This document shows, piece after piece, positions 11,905 to 23,461 of a stretch of DNA of 64,000 nucleotides. The notes under the pieces were generated by a model. It worked only from the letters and a program-made list of their open reading frames with translations, was not told the origin of the DNA and did not search any database. The stretch covers positions 4,427,198-4,491,197 of the forward strand of contig BCIX01000001.1 of NCBI GenBank assembly GCA_001600095.1. The letters run 5' to 3'. The number at the start of each line of letters is the position of its first letter. Within the stretch, counting starts at the first letter, position 1. This DNA is from Bullera alba. Taxonomy: Eukaryota; Basidiomycota; Tremellomycetes; Tremellales; Bulleraceae. Position numbers and translations under genes: made by a program.

Positions 11905-13155
11905 ATGGAGGCCCTAGGATTTAATGTGAGTATGGCCGACCGTGGGCGTCAAAGCGATCGCTCAAGTCGCACCTAGCTGTCCAATGGATACCTCGAGGGC
12001 GTAGTCCGTGGCTACAGAGGGGCTCTGCTTACTCAAAACAACTACCACAACCTGACGCAGTGTGACAACTTGGAAGGTGGGTCGGGCATCGGGTCTGTTT
12101 CATGGCTATGGCGTAGCTAATGCGCGATCGCGTTTAGATTTCCGATTGCAGCTGTCAGCTACGGACTATGGCAATTTCCTCGCCAACGAACCTCTCCCTT
12201 TGTCGACGGCCACGATAGCGGACAAGGCGACGGAGAAGCTGGTCTCGGAATTCAACTACATCCGGACCAACGCGGTCGAGCCGCTCGCCACGTTCTTGGA
12301 TTACATCACATACGCGTACATGATCGACAATGTGATCTTACTCACACTGGGCACGCTACACGAGAGAGACACGCATGAGCTGTTGGAGAGATGTCACCCG
12401 CTGGGCGTGTTTGACACAATGCCTGCGCTGTGCGTGGCTACCAACGTGGAGGAGCTGTATCACTCGGTACTAGTGGAAACTCCATTAGGTAAGTGGTCAT
12501 TGGGAGCGAGAGAAGAAGTCTCAATTCGATCGATGTGATGTGATGTACTGACATTGTATCTACAGCCCCATACTTCCAAGACTGCCTGTCGGCGCAAGAC
12601 CTCGACGACCTGAACATTGAGATCATTCGAAACTCGCTCTACAAAGCCTACCTGGAGGACTTCCATCGATTCTGCCAATCGCTCCCCTCGCCATCCAACG
12701 AGGTCATGACGAAGATCCTGGCATTCGAGGCCGACCGTCGAACGTTGAATATCACGATCAACTCGTTCGGCACCGAGCTATCGAAAGACCAGCGAGCCAA
12801 GCTCTTCCCAACAATAGGCCGACTGTACCCCGAAGGCAACAACGCGTTGGCTCGAGCGGAAGATCTCGACGCAGTGGTCGGCGCCGTCGATCATATTCAG
12901 GTCTACAAAGCTTTCTTCGATAAAGCCGGCACGAACAACAGTGGGGATGACGATGGCGGATCGAGTCTGGAGGACGAGTTCTTCAAATTCGACGTCGAGC
13001 TCAACAAGCAGAGTTTCCTCCAGCAGTTCCAGTTTGGCGTCTTCTACAGCTTGATCAAGTTGAAAGAGCAAGAGGTCCGAAACTTGACCTGGATCGCGGA
13101 ATGTATCGCCCAAGACGCCAAGGATCGGGTCAACGACTACATCCCCGTGTTCTAG
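11905..13155 (+). CDS. VMA6: V-type proton ATPase subunit d (Vma6)
   Basis: Subunit d of the membrane V0 sector of the vacuolar proton pump; it caps the c-ring and couples it to the central stalk. Four exons (11905-11925, 11977-12076, 12138-12488, 12566-13155) give 353 residues, the usual family length. The sequence follows yeast Vma6 almost throughout: [89 protein letters not shown] and the C-terminal [16 protein letters not shown]. There is a modest acidic Asn/Ser/Asp/Gly insert at about residue 285. The first exon encodes only MEALGFN. Confidence 0.96.
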
Positions 13156-14131
13156 ACACACGAGCCCTGTAGACGTGTCCTCTTTGTTGCTCTCTTAGCT
13201 CGCGGCATGGTCTATGCTGTAGACACCGGTTCATCGACATTGTAGTCCCATGCACATATGCAAATGACACCCAAGTCTCGGGCTCCTCGCATTGCTAAGC
13301 GTCCAGATACACTCCTCTGAATGACCGAGTCGCCTTATCGCCGTTCGGAACTGTATGCCGAGGAAATCGCGAGTGGTGGCCGGAATGACGTTTTAATCTC
13401 GACGCTCTCTTGTCTCTCTCGACTCATCCCGCGGTAGGTCAGCAGTCAGCACCGGTGACAGAACGGTGAGACCTGTATGAGCCGAGACAGGGCATACAGC
13501 AGGGTCACCCCCTGCCAGGCCTACCTCACACCACATAAATAGCCCCAAGGACCTATCAACCCAGCAGGCCCGGCCAGCTCGCTGCTGGCGGTCACCAGAT
13601 TTAGCCGAGAAAGGGTAGCTACCGTATGCCTAGGACCGACTGGTCTCTCCTTCCGATTCCCACTCAATAGCCCTTGTCGTTGTCCTCCTCTGCATCATCG
13701 CTACCTGCTCAGCTCCTGACATCTCAAGAACGGTCCAAAGCAGGAAGCCAGCGCGAACGCTCGGACGAGCTCGCGAGCGGCGGTCATTCTGTCCTGTCCT
13801 TATCAATCACAAGCTTGTGATCCTGGAGGGCGGGAACAGCGTTTGCATTGTCACTCGTGGATCCTCTGGTGAGTCTATCCTGCCCAGCTAGCACCTTTCT
13901 CACAAGTCCATATACCTTTCCCGGGAACCACTACTTGCGTGGTTTCGAGGTGAAACGCATTGCTGCCCGTCGCCATCACCGCCACCCCCTACCTGCCTTT
14001 ACCCCTATTCAGCTCTTGCGAGTGTGATAGCGTGTCTCTTCCTTCAGCGTCATACACGTCCGGCATCGCTGCATCGCCTTATGGTCATCCAGCAAGGATA
14101 TAAGGCTGACTAAACCTCCTCTCAGTTCATC
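13156..14131. other. Long non-coding leader of the RING gene, with a 5' UTR intron and a palindrome
   Basis: Nearly 1 kb without a gene. It holds the VMA6 3' UTR and the promoter and leader of the gene at 14132. A probable 5' UTR intron runs 13869-14125: donor GTGAGT, branch CTGACTAA, acceptor CTCTCAG six bases before the ATG. At 257 nt it is far longer than the coding introns here. ATCACAAGCTTGTGAT at 13806-13821 is a perfect 16-bp palindrome shortly before the donor. Confidence 0.55.
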
Positions 14132-16494
14132 ATGTCCGCCCCTCACACCCATAGGTCACCATCAGCCACGAGGTATTCCGAGATCGACTTCAGCTCGCCC
14201 GCTGTCGCGCAGAACCACTTCTCACGAGCTCGCGACTCGATGATATCCCCACAGCTTGCACTGTTCGTGGACGATGTCGTGTCGGATCCTCAGACCATAC
14301 GACCTCACCAGCAGCCACTGCCCGCATTGACGTCTACCGGTTCGTCCTTCCACTCGACTTCGGTTCTCACGCCACCCAACATCCGATCAGAAACCGATCA
14401 GACTGCTCGACCGGGCCTGTTTCAGGTCAAGTCTTTCCCTCACAGCGCGGACTTGCTGGGCAACCCATCCGAAGCATCAGGCAGCAGAGCTTCAAGCCGG
14501 CGTGCCAGTCCTGGCATCGTGCCCGCTCACGAAGACACGGTACTGGTCCCGGAATCGCCGCTGGGGCATAGAGGCTCAGGCGGATACATGCGGGAACTGA
14601 GGAGAGGGGCGGATGATCTGGTCGCGTCTACAGAAGAGCTCGGTCAGGCTCCGGAGGGGAGTGTGACGGAAGGAAGTCGAATCAACTCCACAGTCGATCT
14701 CCCACACTTCAGGGACTTCGAGGCGAGGACGACCGGCCAAGGCTCTGGGGTCAATGAGCTAGGTGTCTTCACTTCCGGTCGTCACCCCCACCCCGTAGGC
14801 TGGAACCCACTTTACCGCACCATTCCACCTGTCGACTCTGCGAGAACTGGTCGCACAATCGCCAGACCTATCAGTATAGGTGCTGCACCGGCCCGCGCAA
14901 GCGACTGGCAGGCCCCAGATCGTGATACGCTGTTCGACACTCGACCCGTCAGCTTCCTAGGTCGGATGACCGAGGGATCTGCAACATCGACTGCCCCGCA
15001 GATACCAACGGTCCCACCTCCGCGTTCGTCCCTCGCAACTCGTGACGCTATCGAATTTTCGCCCAACAGACTAGGGCGAGTCGGCAACGATGATTCTCCT
15101 TCGAGCAGTACTGCTTACCGATCCGCTTTCCTCGATACCAGACTGAATAGACTCGACGCGCTTCGATCACAAGCGGAACATCTGGCGCCTCGCTCGCCAA
15201 CGCGTCCATGGGAAACACCCGAGGTTAACACTTCTGCCCTCGATGTGAGCGTGCGTCAAGGCCGTATCAGCCTGGACGACACTCGAGACTTTCGCTCGAG
15301 AATCAGGTGGCGACAGCAGCCTGACATGGAAGACGTTCATGCCGACGCGGGCTCAGCCGTTTCCGCCGATCACATCAACAGATGGAATCGACACGTCCAG
15401 GAGGCTATGGGGAGGCGGGTATCTGCCGAGCGCCCGCAATCGCCAACTTCGGCGACAGCTTCTCGACAGAGGCTCCGAGAAGATAGCGCACCCTATGCTC
15501 GACCCCGAATCACAGGCAGACGCGAAGATGGTTCACTAGATTCAGTCCCCTCGTTCAACCCTTACCGCCAGCCCAGGTCCGGTGCGCCCTTCTGGGGCGA
15601 AATCCCCGCTCACAGCGCCTTCGGCACTGCCAGTGATGGTATAAACGAGAGAACCCCTCTATCTGGTTGGAGGGAGCCTACCGGTGTCTCGGAGCTTCTT
15701 GGCGAGCCTGCTGTCGATTGGGTAATAGGAGCGGGGGAATGGGCGGGACCAGCAGTAGCCCCAAGCCAACCATCACCACCGGGCATGCCGGACTTTGGTG
15801 ATGATTACGCGATGTTGGACGACACGATCGTGTCAGAGGACATTCACATGGGGTCTGGTGAAGTTCATCTTGGAGAAGCAGCCATCCCAGCCCATCTCTC
15901 CATTCACCATCGTCACCTCCAGGCTACGGGGCGGACTGCGCAAATCCCCGGATTGTTGCCCTTAGGTCGGCCACGCGGCCATCCCAGCTTGGACTTGGTG
16001 AAGATTACGCCCGACATGGACCAAGAAGCCAAAATCGCACTTGTCAAGTCGGTCGCCCGTGGTGTTGGTCGCTGGCCTCCAAGTTTCCGCAAGAGGGCGG
16101 CCGGGCTCGCTGTCAAGCGCACTGCCTATAGCCAACTTCAAGCTCAATGCGGTGTCGAGAAGGACGAGTATTGCTCTATATGTCACGACGAGGTGAGTTG
16201 AGCACTTTCACATTGCTTATGAACGTATGGGCTGACCCCCTTGGCAGTACGAAGACACTACGAAAGTGGTCGTCACCCCGTGTAAACACATGTATCACGA
16301 GGATTGTCTGAACGTAAGTGGACGACACGGCAAATCAGTCTCTATACTCAGCGCTAACGCTGGAACAGACCTGGTGGCTCACGCCCAATACCTCCTCATG
16401 CCCCATGTGCCGGCGAGACCTCGCGATCCTCGCTTGTATACGAACCATGGTCGACAAGCAGGAAGAAGCCCTGCCCCTGTGGATGGCGTTGTAG
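14132..16494 (+). CDS. RING-H2 finger protein with long disordered N-terminus (probable E3 ubiquitin ligase)
   Basis: Three exons (14132-16192, 16248-16313, 16369-16494) give 750 residues. The first 650 are Ser/Pro/Arg-rich and look disordered. The C-terminal 70 residues hold a RING-H2 finger spread over all three exons: CSICHDE, then PCKHMYHEDCLNTWW, then CPMCRRDL, i.e. Cys-x2-Cys ... Cys-x-His-x2-His-x2-Cys ... Cys-x2-Cys. Such fingers recruit E2 enzymes, so a ubiquitin ligase role is likely. No membrane segment is evident, unlike many RING-H2 ligases. Substrate and pathway cannot be read from the sequence. The ATG follows directly after the 5' UTR intron acceptor. Confidence 0.85.
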
Positions 16495-16796
16495 ACGATC
16501 TATGTCGGTGTTTGTTTGTTTTATACTTGTTATCTGTAGTTGTAGGCTGTCTCTGTTTGCTTGTTGCTATCTACAGTATCTCGATTAATGATCTGTCATG
16601 ACATACCCCATCTAACAATACAGAAAGCACGATGACCATGAGCAAGTTACACCTATTTGCCACCCAGCCAAATCGAACCTCCACCTTCCGTCATTCCCCC
16701 TGTCACTCGCGCTCGCGATGATGACCTCTTCACTCTGTCTTTCGAGCTGCTCTACACACTCGCCTAGTCTCGCTGTACAAAGACTCGCCCTCGATC
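16495..16796. other. Intergenic region between the RING and fusion genes
   Basis: About 300 bp with a probable 3' UTR and the promoter of the next gene. The final 100 bp are pyrimidine-rich, as is common before start codons in these fungi. Nothing else is seen. Confidence 0.4.
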
Positions 16797-19700
16797 ATGC
16801 TGCCCAAAATGGGATGGCGGGCCGCCGGCCGTCGTACGCTCCACCACAGCGCGTCTCGACACGCCAATCCCGCTGGTCCCAAGGGCGACTCTTCACAGTT
16901 GACGGGTGCCGCAAAGCTGTTTGCCGATGCGATCGAGGAGGAGTCTTCCAAATCGCCCTCGTCTAGGGACCACCTCCGACACACCCAGGGACCTGTATGG
17001 ACAGGAGACGAGTCTCAGCCTGATGCCGTGCTGCGCATGCTGGTCGATGCGTACAAACCCTTGCGAACGGGTGAGGGAGTCAAGCACGATGCCGCGGATA
17101 AGAAGATCAAGGGATGGATGAAAGGTCTCAACCTGGAGCCTAGGCTAGGACCAGGAGCTACATTACCCAGCAGAGAACCTGGCGAGAGCGCAAGCCAAGA
17201 GGACGGGTTGATAGCGACAGATGCCGATCAAACGCCGGTCCACAGGACAACGATGCCGCCTCATCTACATCGACCGTGGCATGCGACATATACTGGCGAC
17301 ACGCAGGACGTAGGAGAAGCAAAGATCAAATATGGAATGTTTATCAAACGCAAAGTCCAGGCGGACGAGCTCACCAATCTGCTCGAACTTCAACTTCCTC
17401 CCGACGCCGACGCGAAGACCAGGGCGAGGGTGAGAGAGCTCAAGAAAGCTGGTAAAGTGGCCAGGCGATACGAGAACGCCAAAGAGGGCGCCCTTGACTA
17501 CAGGCTAGGTGTCTCTGAGGGATCTATGATGGAGATCGGGGAGGATGGCGAGGAGAAGTTTATAGGAAACAGGCAGATGAAGGGAAGCAGTGTACTCGGT
17601 GCCCAGAAGGGTAGTGCAAGTGGTATGAAGGCATGGTCGGGTCTAGTGGAAGATCGCATACAGCGTGCAAGGGGTAAGTGCACTGACTATATGGCGCTTG
17701 CCGGTGCTGACAGAAAATGTGTGATTAGAGGCTGGCTTTTTCAACATAACCAAGGGAAAGGGAAAGCCTATTCCGCGAGATCCAGAGGCTAGCAATCCCC
17801 ATATCGAGCACGGCGAGCTGTTGATGTGAGTGGCCCCATTCAGACCGGACTCTGTACACTATCCTGACCCTTCTCAGGAATCGGATAGTGAAACGTCAAG
17901 GTGCTCTACCCCCCTGGATCGAGTTGCAAAATAATCTCGACACGTCCCTCGAAGCGTTCCGTTCTACCCTCCTGTCCACATACTCCACTCACGTAGTCCG
18001 TTCCGTCATTTCAACCACCTCGTTAGACCCTCTGCCACCCCTACACACCATCCCAGTCCGTGATGAGCTCTGGGAAGCGAGAGAGCATAAATTCCACCAG
18101 GAGAACGTCCGGCAGATCAACGACTTGGTCAGGCGGATGAATGCAGTAGCGCCATCCATCGTCCGCCGCCCGCTGGTAACCCTGGACGCAGAGCTCAACA
18201 AGGTCCGTGGAGATGTTCTGAAAACCCTTGTCTGGGAGCAGGTGAATAGACGAGCCGAGGAGATCAAGATGAGGCCTGACGGTAACCTGGCGACTTCCCA
18301 GCCGAAATTCCTCAACGAGATTTCCAAACTCCGAAGAGCAGCCCACAGATCTCTGTCGACGATAGCTCGTCCCGTTTCTGGTATGATAGGCCGACCCGCC
18401 GCAGAAAAGTCCAATGGAGGAGGCGAGTCGTCGAACGCGAATAGGAATGGTCTCGGCGTAGTAGCTGTTATTGGATTGGGCATCGCTGGCTACGCCTACT
18501 TCCGAAAGCCGATCCTCAACGACTCGGCTCCCATGGCCCCTTCAACCACTGCAGCTAACCACCAGACAATGTCCGTTCGAGAGGACGAGGAATCCAGTGG
18601 TATCTTCTCCGTCTTTCACATCTACATCCTGGAACCGATTCTCACCTTCTTCCGATTTATTCACCTTGCGGCGCTATTCGGTCCTGTGATTCTCACATCA
18701 CCAATGCTGCTGGTCGGCCGGACGGAGAGCAAAAGACGGCGCGGTAAACCCGTTGCCGAGGACGAGGAGAATCGGGGTGCTGTCTGGTGGTACGGATTTC
18801 TGGTCGCTCAAATGGAAAGAGCTGGTCCTTCGTTTATCAAGCTCGGACAATGGGCGGCGTCGAGAGCCGATCTGTTCCCCGCGTCTCTGTGTGACAAGAT
18901 GAGCAAGCTACACTCGAACGGTGTCCCGCATCCTTATAGCCACACAAAACGAGTCATCTCGAAAGCCTTCGGTCTGAAGTTTGAAGACATATTCGAAGAA
19001 TTTGGAGAGGAGCCTATAGGATGCGGAGCCATCGCTCAAGTAAGTCAATCGATCGGTGTCCTCGCAATCCCTCGCTGACAACACGTAGGTCTACAAAGCA
19101 AAGCTACGTCCAGAAGTCATCGCTTCTGCTCGAGAGCAGTCTTCTCGTCCTCTACATGTCAACCGTGATCCTGACGAGGCACCAACAACGTCAGTCGCTA
19201 TCAAGGTTCTTCACCCTCGAGCTCGGAAAACCATTCGACGAGATATCGCAATCATGTCCATTTTCGCCAATGTCATCAACCTATTCCCTGGAATGGAATG
19301 GCTGTCGCTGCCCGACGAAGTTTCTGTCTTTGGGGAAATGATGAACTCGCAACTGGATCTTCGAGTCGAGGCCGCCAATTTGGACAAGTTTGACATCAAC
19401 TTTCAAAAACGTGGTCGCACCGTCTCCTTTCCCAAGCCAATCAAGCTGGGGGATTCTGGCGAGTACGCTCACCGCTTCGACGAGAGTAAAGACGTTCTGA
19501 TGGAGGAATTTGAGGATGCTCTACCCCTGAAGCACTTTTTGCGGAACGGAGGAGGTCCATTCGACGAAAAAATTGCCAATATCGGTCTGGATGCTTTCCT
19601 AGAAATGTTGCTGTTGGATAACTGGACGCATGGAGATCTGCATCCGTAAGTCTATCGAGGCCGAGCAAGGCTGACGCGTTTTCAGCGGAAACATCATGGT

Positions 19701-20555
19701 GCGATTCTTCAAGCCCACGACGAAAGACTATCTCGGTCCCCTCATCTCCCGATTCACCAAACCCGCTGCTGAAGAGGCCATCCCCACCCATTCCATCAGC
19801 GCGACGGACCTCGTTCACGAGCTCTCAGGTCTCGCTCACGATTCGGACAAGTGGCTCGAACGACTGGATCAGCTCTCCTCCGAGGGCTATGTCCCCCAGC
19901 TCATCTTCATCGATGCAGGTCTGGTCACCTCCCTGGACAATGAGAACAGACGGAACTTCCTCGATCTATTCCAAGCCGTTGCCGAATTTGACGGATACAA
20001 AGCCGGCAAGCTGATGGTGGAGAGGTGTAAGACGCCCGAGCATGTCATCGACGAAGAGACATTTGCGCTCAAGATCCAACATCTGGTATTGAGTGTCAAA
20101 TCCAAAACGTTTTCCTTGGCGAAGATCAAGATCTCGGACATTTTGACCGACGTCCTTACTGCCGTGCGACAGCATCACGTCAAACTCGAGGGCGATTTCG
20201 TCAACACTGTCATCTCGATCCTATTGCTAGAAGGAATTGGCAGGCAGCTGGACCCAAACATGGATCTCTTCAAGAGTGCCCTTCCGATTCTGCGTCAAGT
20301 TGGAAGGCAGATGGGTACCCGGGAGGCGATCTCTGCTGTGCCGAAGGGTAACATATGGGCAATGGCCAAAGTGAGTCAAGCTGAGACTGTCAACGCTAAC
20401 GGCGTCAGTTATGGGTATACATAGAAGCTAGAGAGGTTGCTGGCGAAGTCGGAGCTATCGATGACTGGATCAAGGTAGGTCTCATTCTACCATACACTGG
20501 TGTAGGCCATTCCATTGACCGCTTGCAGTATGACCGACTTACTCCTTCAATGTAA
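16797..20555 (+). CDS. DUF1992 (DnaJC28-like) - ABC1/ADCK atypical kinase fusion protein
   Basis: Seven exons (16797-17673, 17729-17825, 17878-19039, 19089-19645, 19686-20370, 20409-20474, 20529-20555) give 1156 residues in one frame. The N-terminus MLPKMGWRAAGRRTLHHSASRH looks like a mitochondrial presequence. Residues about 293-460 form a DUF1992 domain (EAGFFNITKGKGKPIPRD, then IVKRQGALPPWIELQ). A second presequence-like stretch (RRAAHRSLSTIARPVSG, about 476-493) and a membrane segment (VVAVIGLGIAGYAYF, about 517-533) follow. Then comes an ABC1/UbiB kinase: FIKLGQ (KxGQ, about 643), GCGAIAQVYKAKL, VAIKVL (about 747), HGDLHPGN (about 897) and metal-binding DAG (about 971). ABC1 kinases act in the inner mitochondrial membrane, in coenzyme Q or lipid metabolism; ADCK2/Mcp2-type relatives are the closest I can name. 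Exon 3 alone spans the end of the DUF1992 part and the start of the kinase part, so the fusion is not a splicing guess. Confidence 0.88.
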
Positions 20556-20646
20556 TAAAAGTGAAGGTACGGGTCGCGACAAGTAGAACACGAGATTGGA
20601 TGTTGTATAGATGCATGTTAACATGACCAATGACTAGATCTCACTA

Positions 20647-22003
20647 CTATTCGCGTCTCAGGATCGCCGGGATCGATTCGAGTTTGCCGGAAGGACGTTT
20701 ATCCCATTTCGTACCCGCGAGCCTGTTGACATTGTCCTCATGATCCCCTCTTAGACGAGCTGCCGGACGTGGCTCGGTGGTGCTGACCTCACTGACCGCT
20801 TTCTCCCTGTACTTGCTCTTGATGATTCGGGTCACGGCCTCGTAAGATATGCTGAATTTCTTAGCGAGATAGGCCCGGTTGAACTTCTCCGGATCGGACT
20901 GGTGGAGGGCCTTGAGACCGGCCATGGCGTCAAAAGTCAACTTCCTGATTGGTTCCCAGGGTCGCTTGGGGGCTGGAGGGGGGGGCGCATGGTGAGTATA
21001 TCTACGCAGGCCCGAGTAAATGCCACTCACGAGTCGTGAGTTTGGCCGCTTCTGAGGTCTGTTCACTGTCCAAACCTTGTGTCGTGCCTGCCCTCGCATC
21101 ATGAGAGCGATTGAAGGCAGGGCCCTCGCGTCGGCGACGCGTGGGTTCGCTTGGGTTTCGAGGCCGAGGGAGGGGACGACCGCCTCTGTTTGCCCGGATA
21201 GGCGCAGTGCTGTACTTGCGGATCTGATCGACACGGAATGCCGCCGGGTGGAAGTGATCGGCATGCCTCTCCACCGCGTATATCTTCTTTCCCGCCCTCG
21301 ACCTTCTCCCGCCGTAGACCACTGTGAGCTCGGGAGAGATGGCGCGGATACGGGGTGGACCCATTGCGCGCTTGATGGTCGTATCGCCCATGAGAGATGA
21401 TGCGATCATCTTGCTCTGCATTGCCCGGAGGCCCTCTTCGATGTATTCGGTGGGTGAGGGTGCTCCCTTGTCGGTCTCTGGACCAGCTGGTAACATAAGG
21501 GTATTGGGCGGAGGGCGAGTGTCCTGATAGGATCCAGGTAGAGGTAGGAACTTTGGACTGTGTCTTGCACCATCGACACCCAACGCCGATCTCCATTCCA
21601 CGCCGGCACCTTCCACAGGAGTCAACACCCCTTCCTCGACTTGGTACCTGGTCGTGTTCTTCAATCCAAACCCATTCACAGAGCCGTACTTCTCTGTAGG
21701 GCTACGTTTCGGTGATTCCGCTGTCAACTGTTGATATTTGTGCGTCTCCAGCATGGCTTCGCTTTTTAATCTGCCGATTATCACACCTCGTTCTTCTTCC
21801 TGCGCGCGCACCGGATCGTCGATCTCCCCGGTTGCTATGTTGACCTGTCTTGGCATCTCGAAGTATTTCGCTCGTCGTTTCGGGGCGCTCGACCTTGCAC
21901 TTGACGATAGATGGCGACAGGAACAGGCGTATGAAGTCGATGCTCTAGGCTGAACTCTTGCAAACATTGGCACAGCAATCTTGGGCAGCTGGGCGAGGGA
22001 CAT
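20647..22003 (-). CDS. RRG9: Rrg9/neugrin-like mitochondrial protein
   Basis: Rrg9 is needed for respiratory growth and mitochondrial genome maintenance in yeast; neugrin is its animal relative, linked to the mitochondrial ribosomal large RNA. The first exon starts MSLAQLPKIAVPMFARVQPRAST, a good presequence, followed by a disordered Arg/Pro-rich middle. The second exon carries the family core RPWEPIRKLTFDAMAGLKALHQ...FNRAYLAKKFSISYEAVTRIIKSKYR. The only intron is best placed as 58 nt with donor GTGAGT and acceptor CTCCAG, giving KLTT-PPKRPWEP in frame; a 29-nt alternative is too short. An upstream in-frame ATG at 22126 is possible but less like a presequence. Tail to tail with the fusion gene, 91 bp between stops. 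Confidence 0.8.
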
Positions 22004-23030
22004 GATGGGCGAGCAGTTACTCGGTTCGCGAACGCTGGACAGAAGGGGCGAGTAGGGTGACTGGCGGGTTACTGATATAGATGTAGAGTACTCGAGTCGG
22101 CAGACATCGGACAGCTGCTGGAGCAAGAATTCTAGAAATCTTGGTGCATCTGTAAAGCGGGATCAATTTCTTCGACCGTTGCCACCGGTTTGCCACCCGC
22201 CGTAGCAGTGGCGACAGTGCTCCTGCTAGCTGTAAGGCTGTAAGCTATGGCACTGAACACCGTGGTCGACCACGCATGGATAGGAGTATGAGGGACGTCG
22301 CTCTCTGGCGTGTGCTTCCGGGTTATCCGAGGTAGGCGAGGCTGCCTAGACTCTGTGCATACGATTGAGGGATTGGCTCAGAATGCCAGACTCCGCTCTC
22401 GGTCCCCTGTTCTTTGAGCAAAATCAATCGACTGAGTGGTGGGTACTGACTTCTCTCCAACGCAGGCCTGTAGTCCCAAAAGGCTTGAGCTAGCAGATAT
22501 AGAAGTGCTGGAGTCTGTGTGACCTCGGCCGCTGGACTTGCATGGGCATCATGGGAAGCTATGTAAGCCAGAGCTGTAGGAATGACCAGCGACTGGCCAA
22601 TGGCAAAGGAGAAAAGCTTGTCAGACGTTTGTCGACATTGAGGTACTGAAGCCGATCACCCCCATGCCAAATCAGAAGACACGGTCAGAATGTACCTAAT
22701 CCTGCGGCTGAAGGCCTGTGTTCTGTGAATCAAGCAATACGACCAGTTGCTCGACCTCGACCTGCAATCCAGTCATCGTGGATTCGCGGCATTCAGTCCG
22801 GACTAAGACTTCGGACTCTGGAGTCTTGATGCTGAGTCTGACACAGCTTGTGTCATGACACAGACTGTAAAACAGGACCAGAGATGTCGTCGCCCATGCA
22901 ACTGCCATAGCGTACTCGAGTATATGACCCCTGGCTCGCTGCCATACCAGGCAACAACGAGACAGTATGTAGTGCAAAAAGGTGATGGCCGATGACTGCC
23001 ACTGAAAAAAAAATGAGAACACGCTGTGCT
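22004..23030. other. Gene-free kilobase with a cluster of dyad-symmetric DNA
   Basis: No gene is supported. It includes the RRG9 promoter. At 22795-22868 several inverted repeats crowd together: AGTCCGGACT (22795-22804), AAGACT...AGTCTT (22805-22827) enclosing GACTCTGGAGTC (22814-22825), and TGTGTCATGACACA (22849-22862, perfect 14 bp), with another TGACACAG at 22839-22846. Confidence 0.5.
23005..23013 (-). terminator. RNA polymerase III T-run terminator of the tRNA gene
   Basis: Nine consecutive A on the plus strand are nine T on the transcribed minus strand, beginning 18 bases past the tRNA 3' end. A T-run this long is a standard Pol III stop. Confidence 0.7.
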
Positions 23031-23109
23031 TACGCTGTATGGGAATCGAACCCATGGCAAGACATTAACTGCTTGGAAGTGTCTTATGTTACCATTACAC
23101 CAACAGCGT
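23031..23109 (-). tRNA. tRNA-Gly(UCC) with a short intron
   Basis: Read on the minus strand it folds as a complete tRNA: acceptor stem ACGCTGT/ACAGCGT (7 of 7 pairs), D-arm GTGT-AATGGTA-ACAT, anticodon stem AGACA/TGTCT, T-arm ATGGG-TTCGATT-CCCAT, discriminator A. The anticodon loop has 15 bases (CTTCCAAGCAGTTAA) instead of 7. Taking the canonical CTTCCAA loop leaves an 8-nt intron after position 37 and gives anticodon TCC, which reads GGA glycine codons. The D and T arms match eukaryotic tRNA-Gly(UCC). The A1-U72 first pair is unusual for a glycine tRNA. The internal A and B boxes (TGGTGTAATGG, GGTTCGATTCC) serve as the promoter. Confidence 0.85.
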
Positions 23110-23461
23110 TGTTTGTTGTGTTTACAGCCGGTTTTACACCATCATGAACCTTTACATCTGGACCTGTTACGCTGGCAGAGGTACCTCTCAACTTCGCATG
23201 AACACCCAGGTCGTCAGAGTGTCACCTACCGCAGCATGCATTGCGTACCGACTTTTTATCTCGGAAACCCAGGCGCGCCCACAGACTGAACTCATAGCAG
23301 AGGGACTCGAGGTCTGCTGGGGCTGGCGCATGTAACTTGACGGGTGGAGTGGTGGCGATCGCAACCTGTAACCGGTTCTACTTTTCACGCGTTGCGTGAC
23401 TTTTCATGTCCACCCTGACTTGTTGCGTTCTACCTACTCTGTTGACTTTGATATCGACAAC
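23110..23461. other. Upstream region of the desaturase gene
   Basis: About 350 bp between the 5' end of the tRNA gene and the desaturase start; it should contain the desaturase promoter. No motif stands out and no gene is seen. Confidence 0.4.

Noticed and set aside
14812..15087. 91-codon minus-strand frame inside the RING gene
   Set aside because: Shadow of a long, biased coding exon.
18278..20555. Separate ABC1-kinase gene starting at an internal ATG
   Set aside because: No stop codon or room for a promoter separates it from the DUF1992 part and the frame is continuous. Kept as a processing hypothesis instead of a separate gene.
22696..23055. 119-codon minus-strand frame near the tRNA
   Set aside because: It overlaps the tRNA gene and the dyad cluster and has no protein-like pattern.
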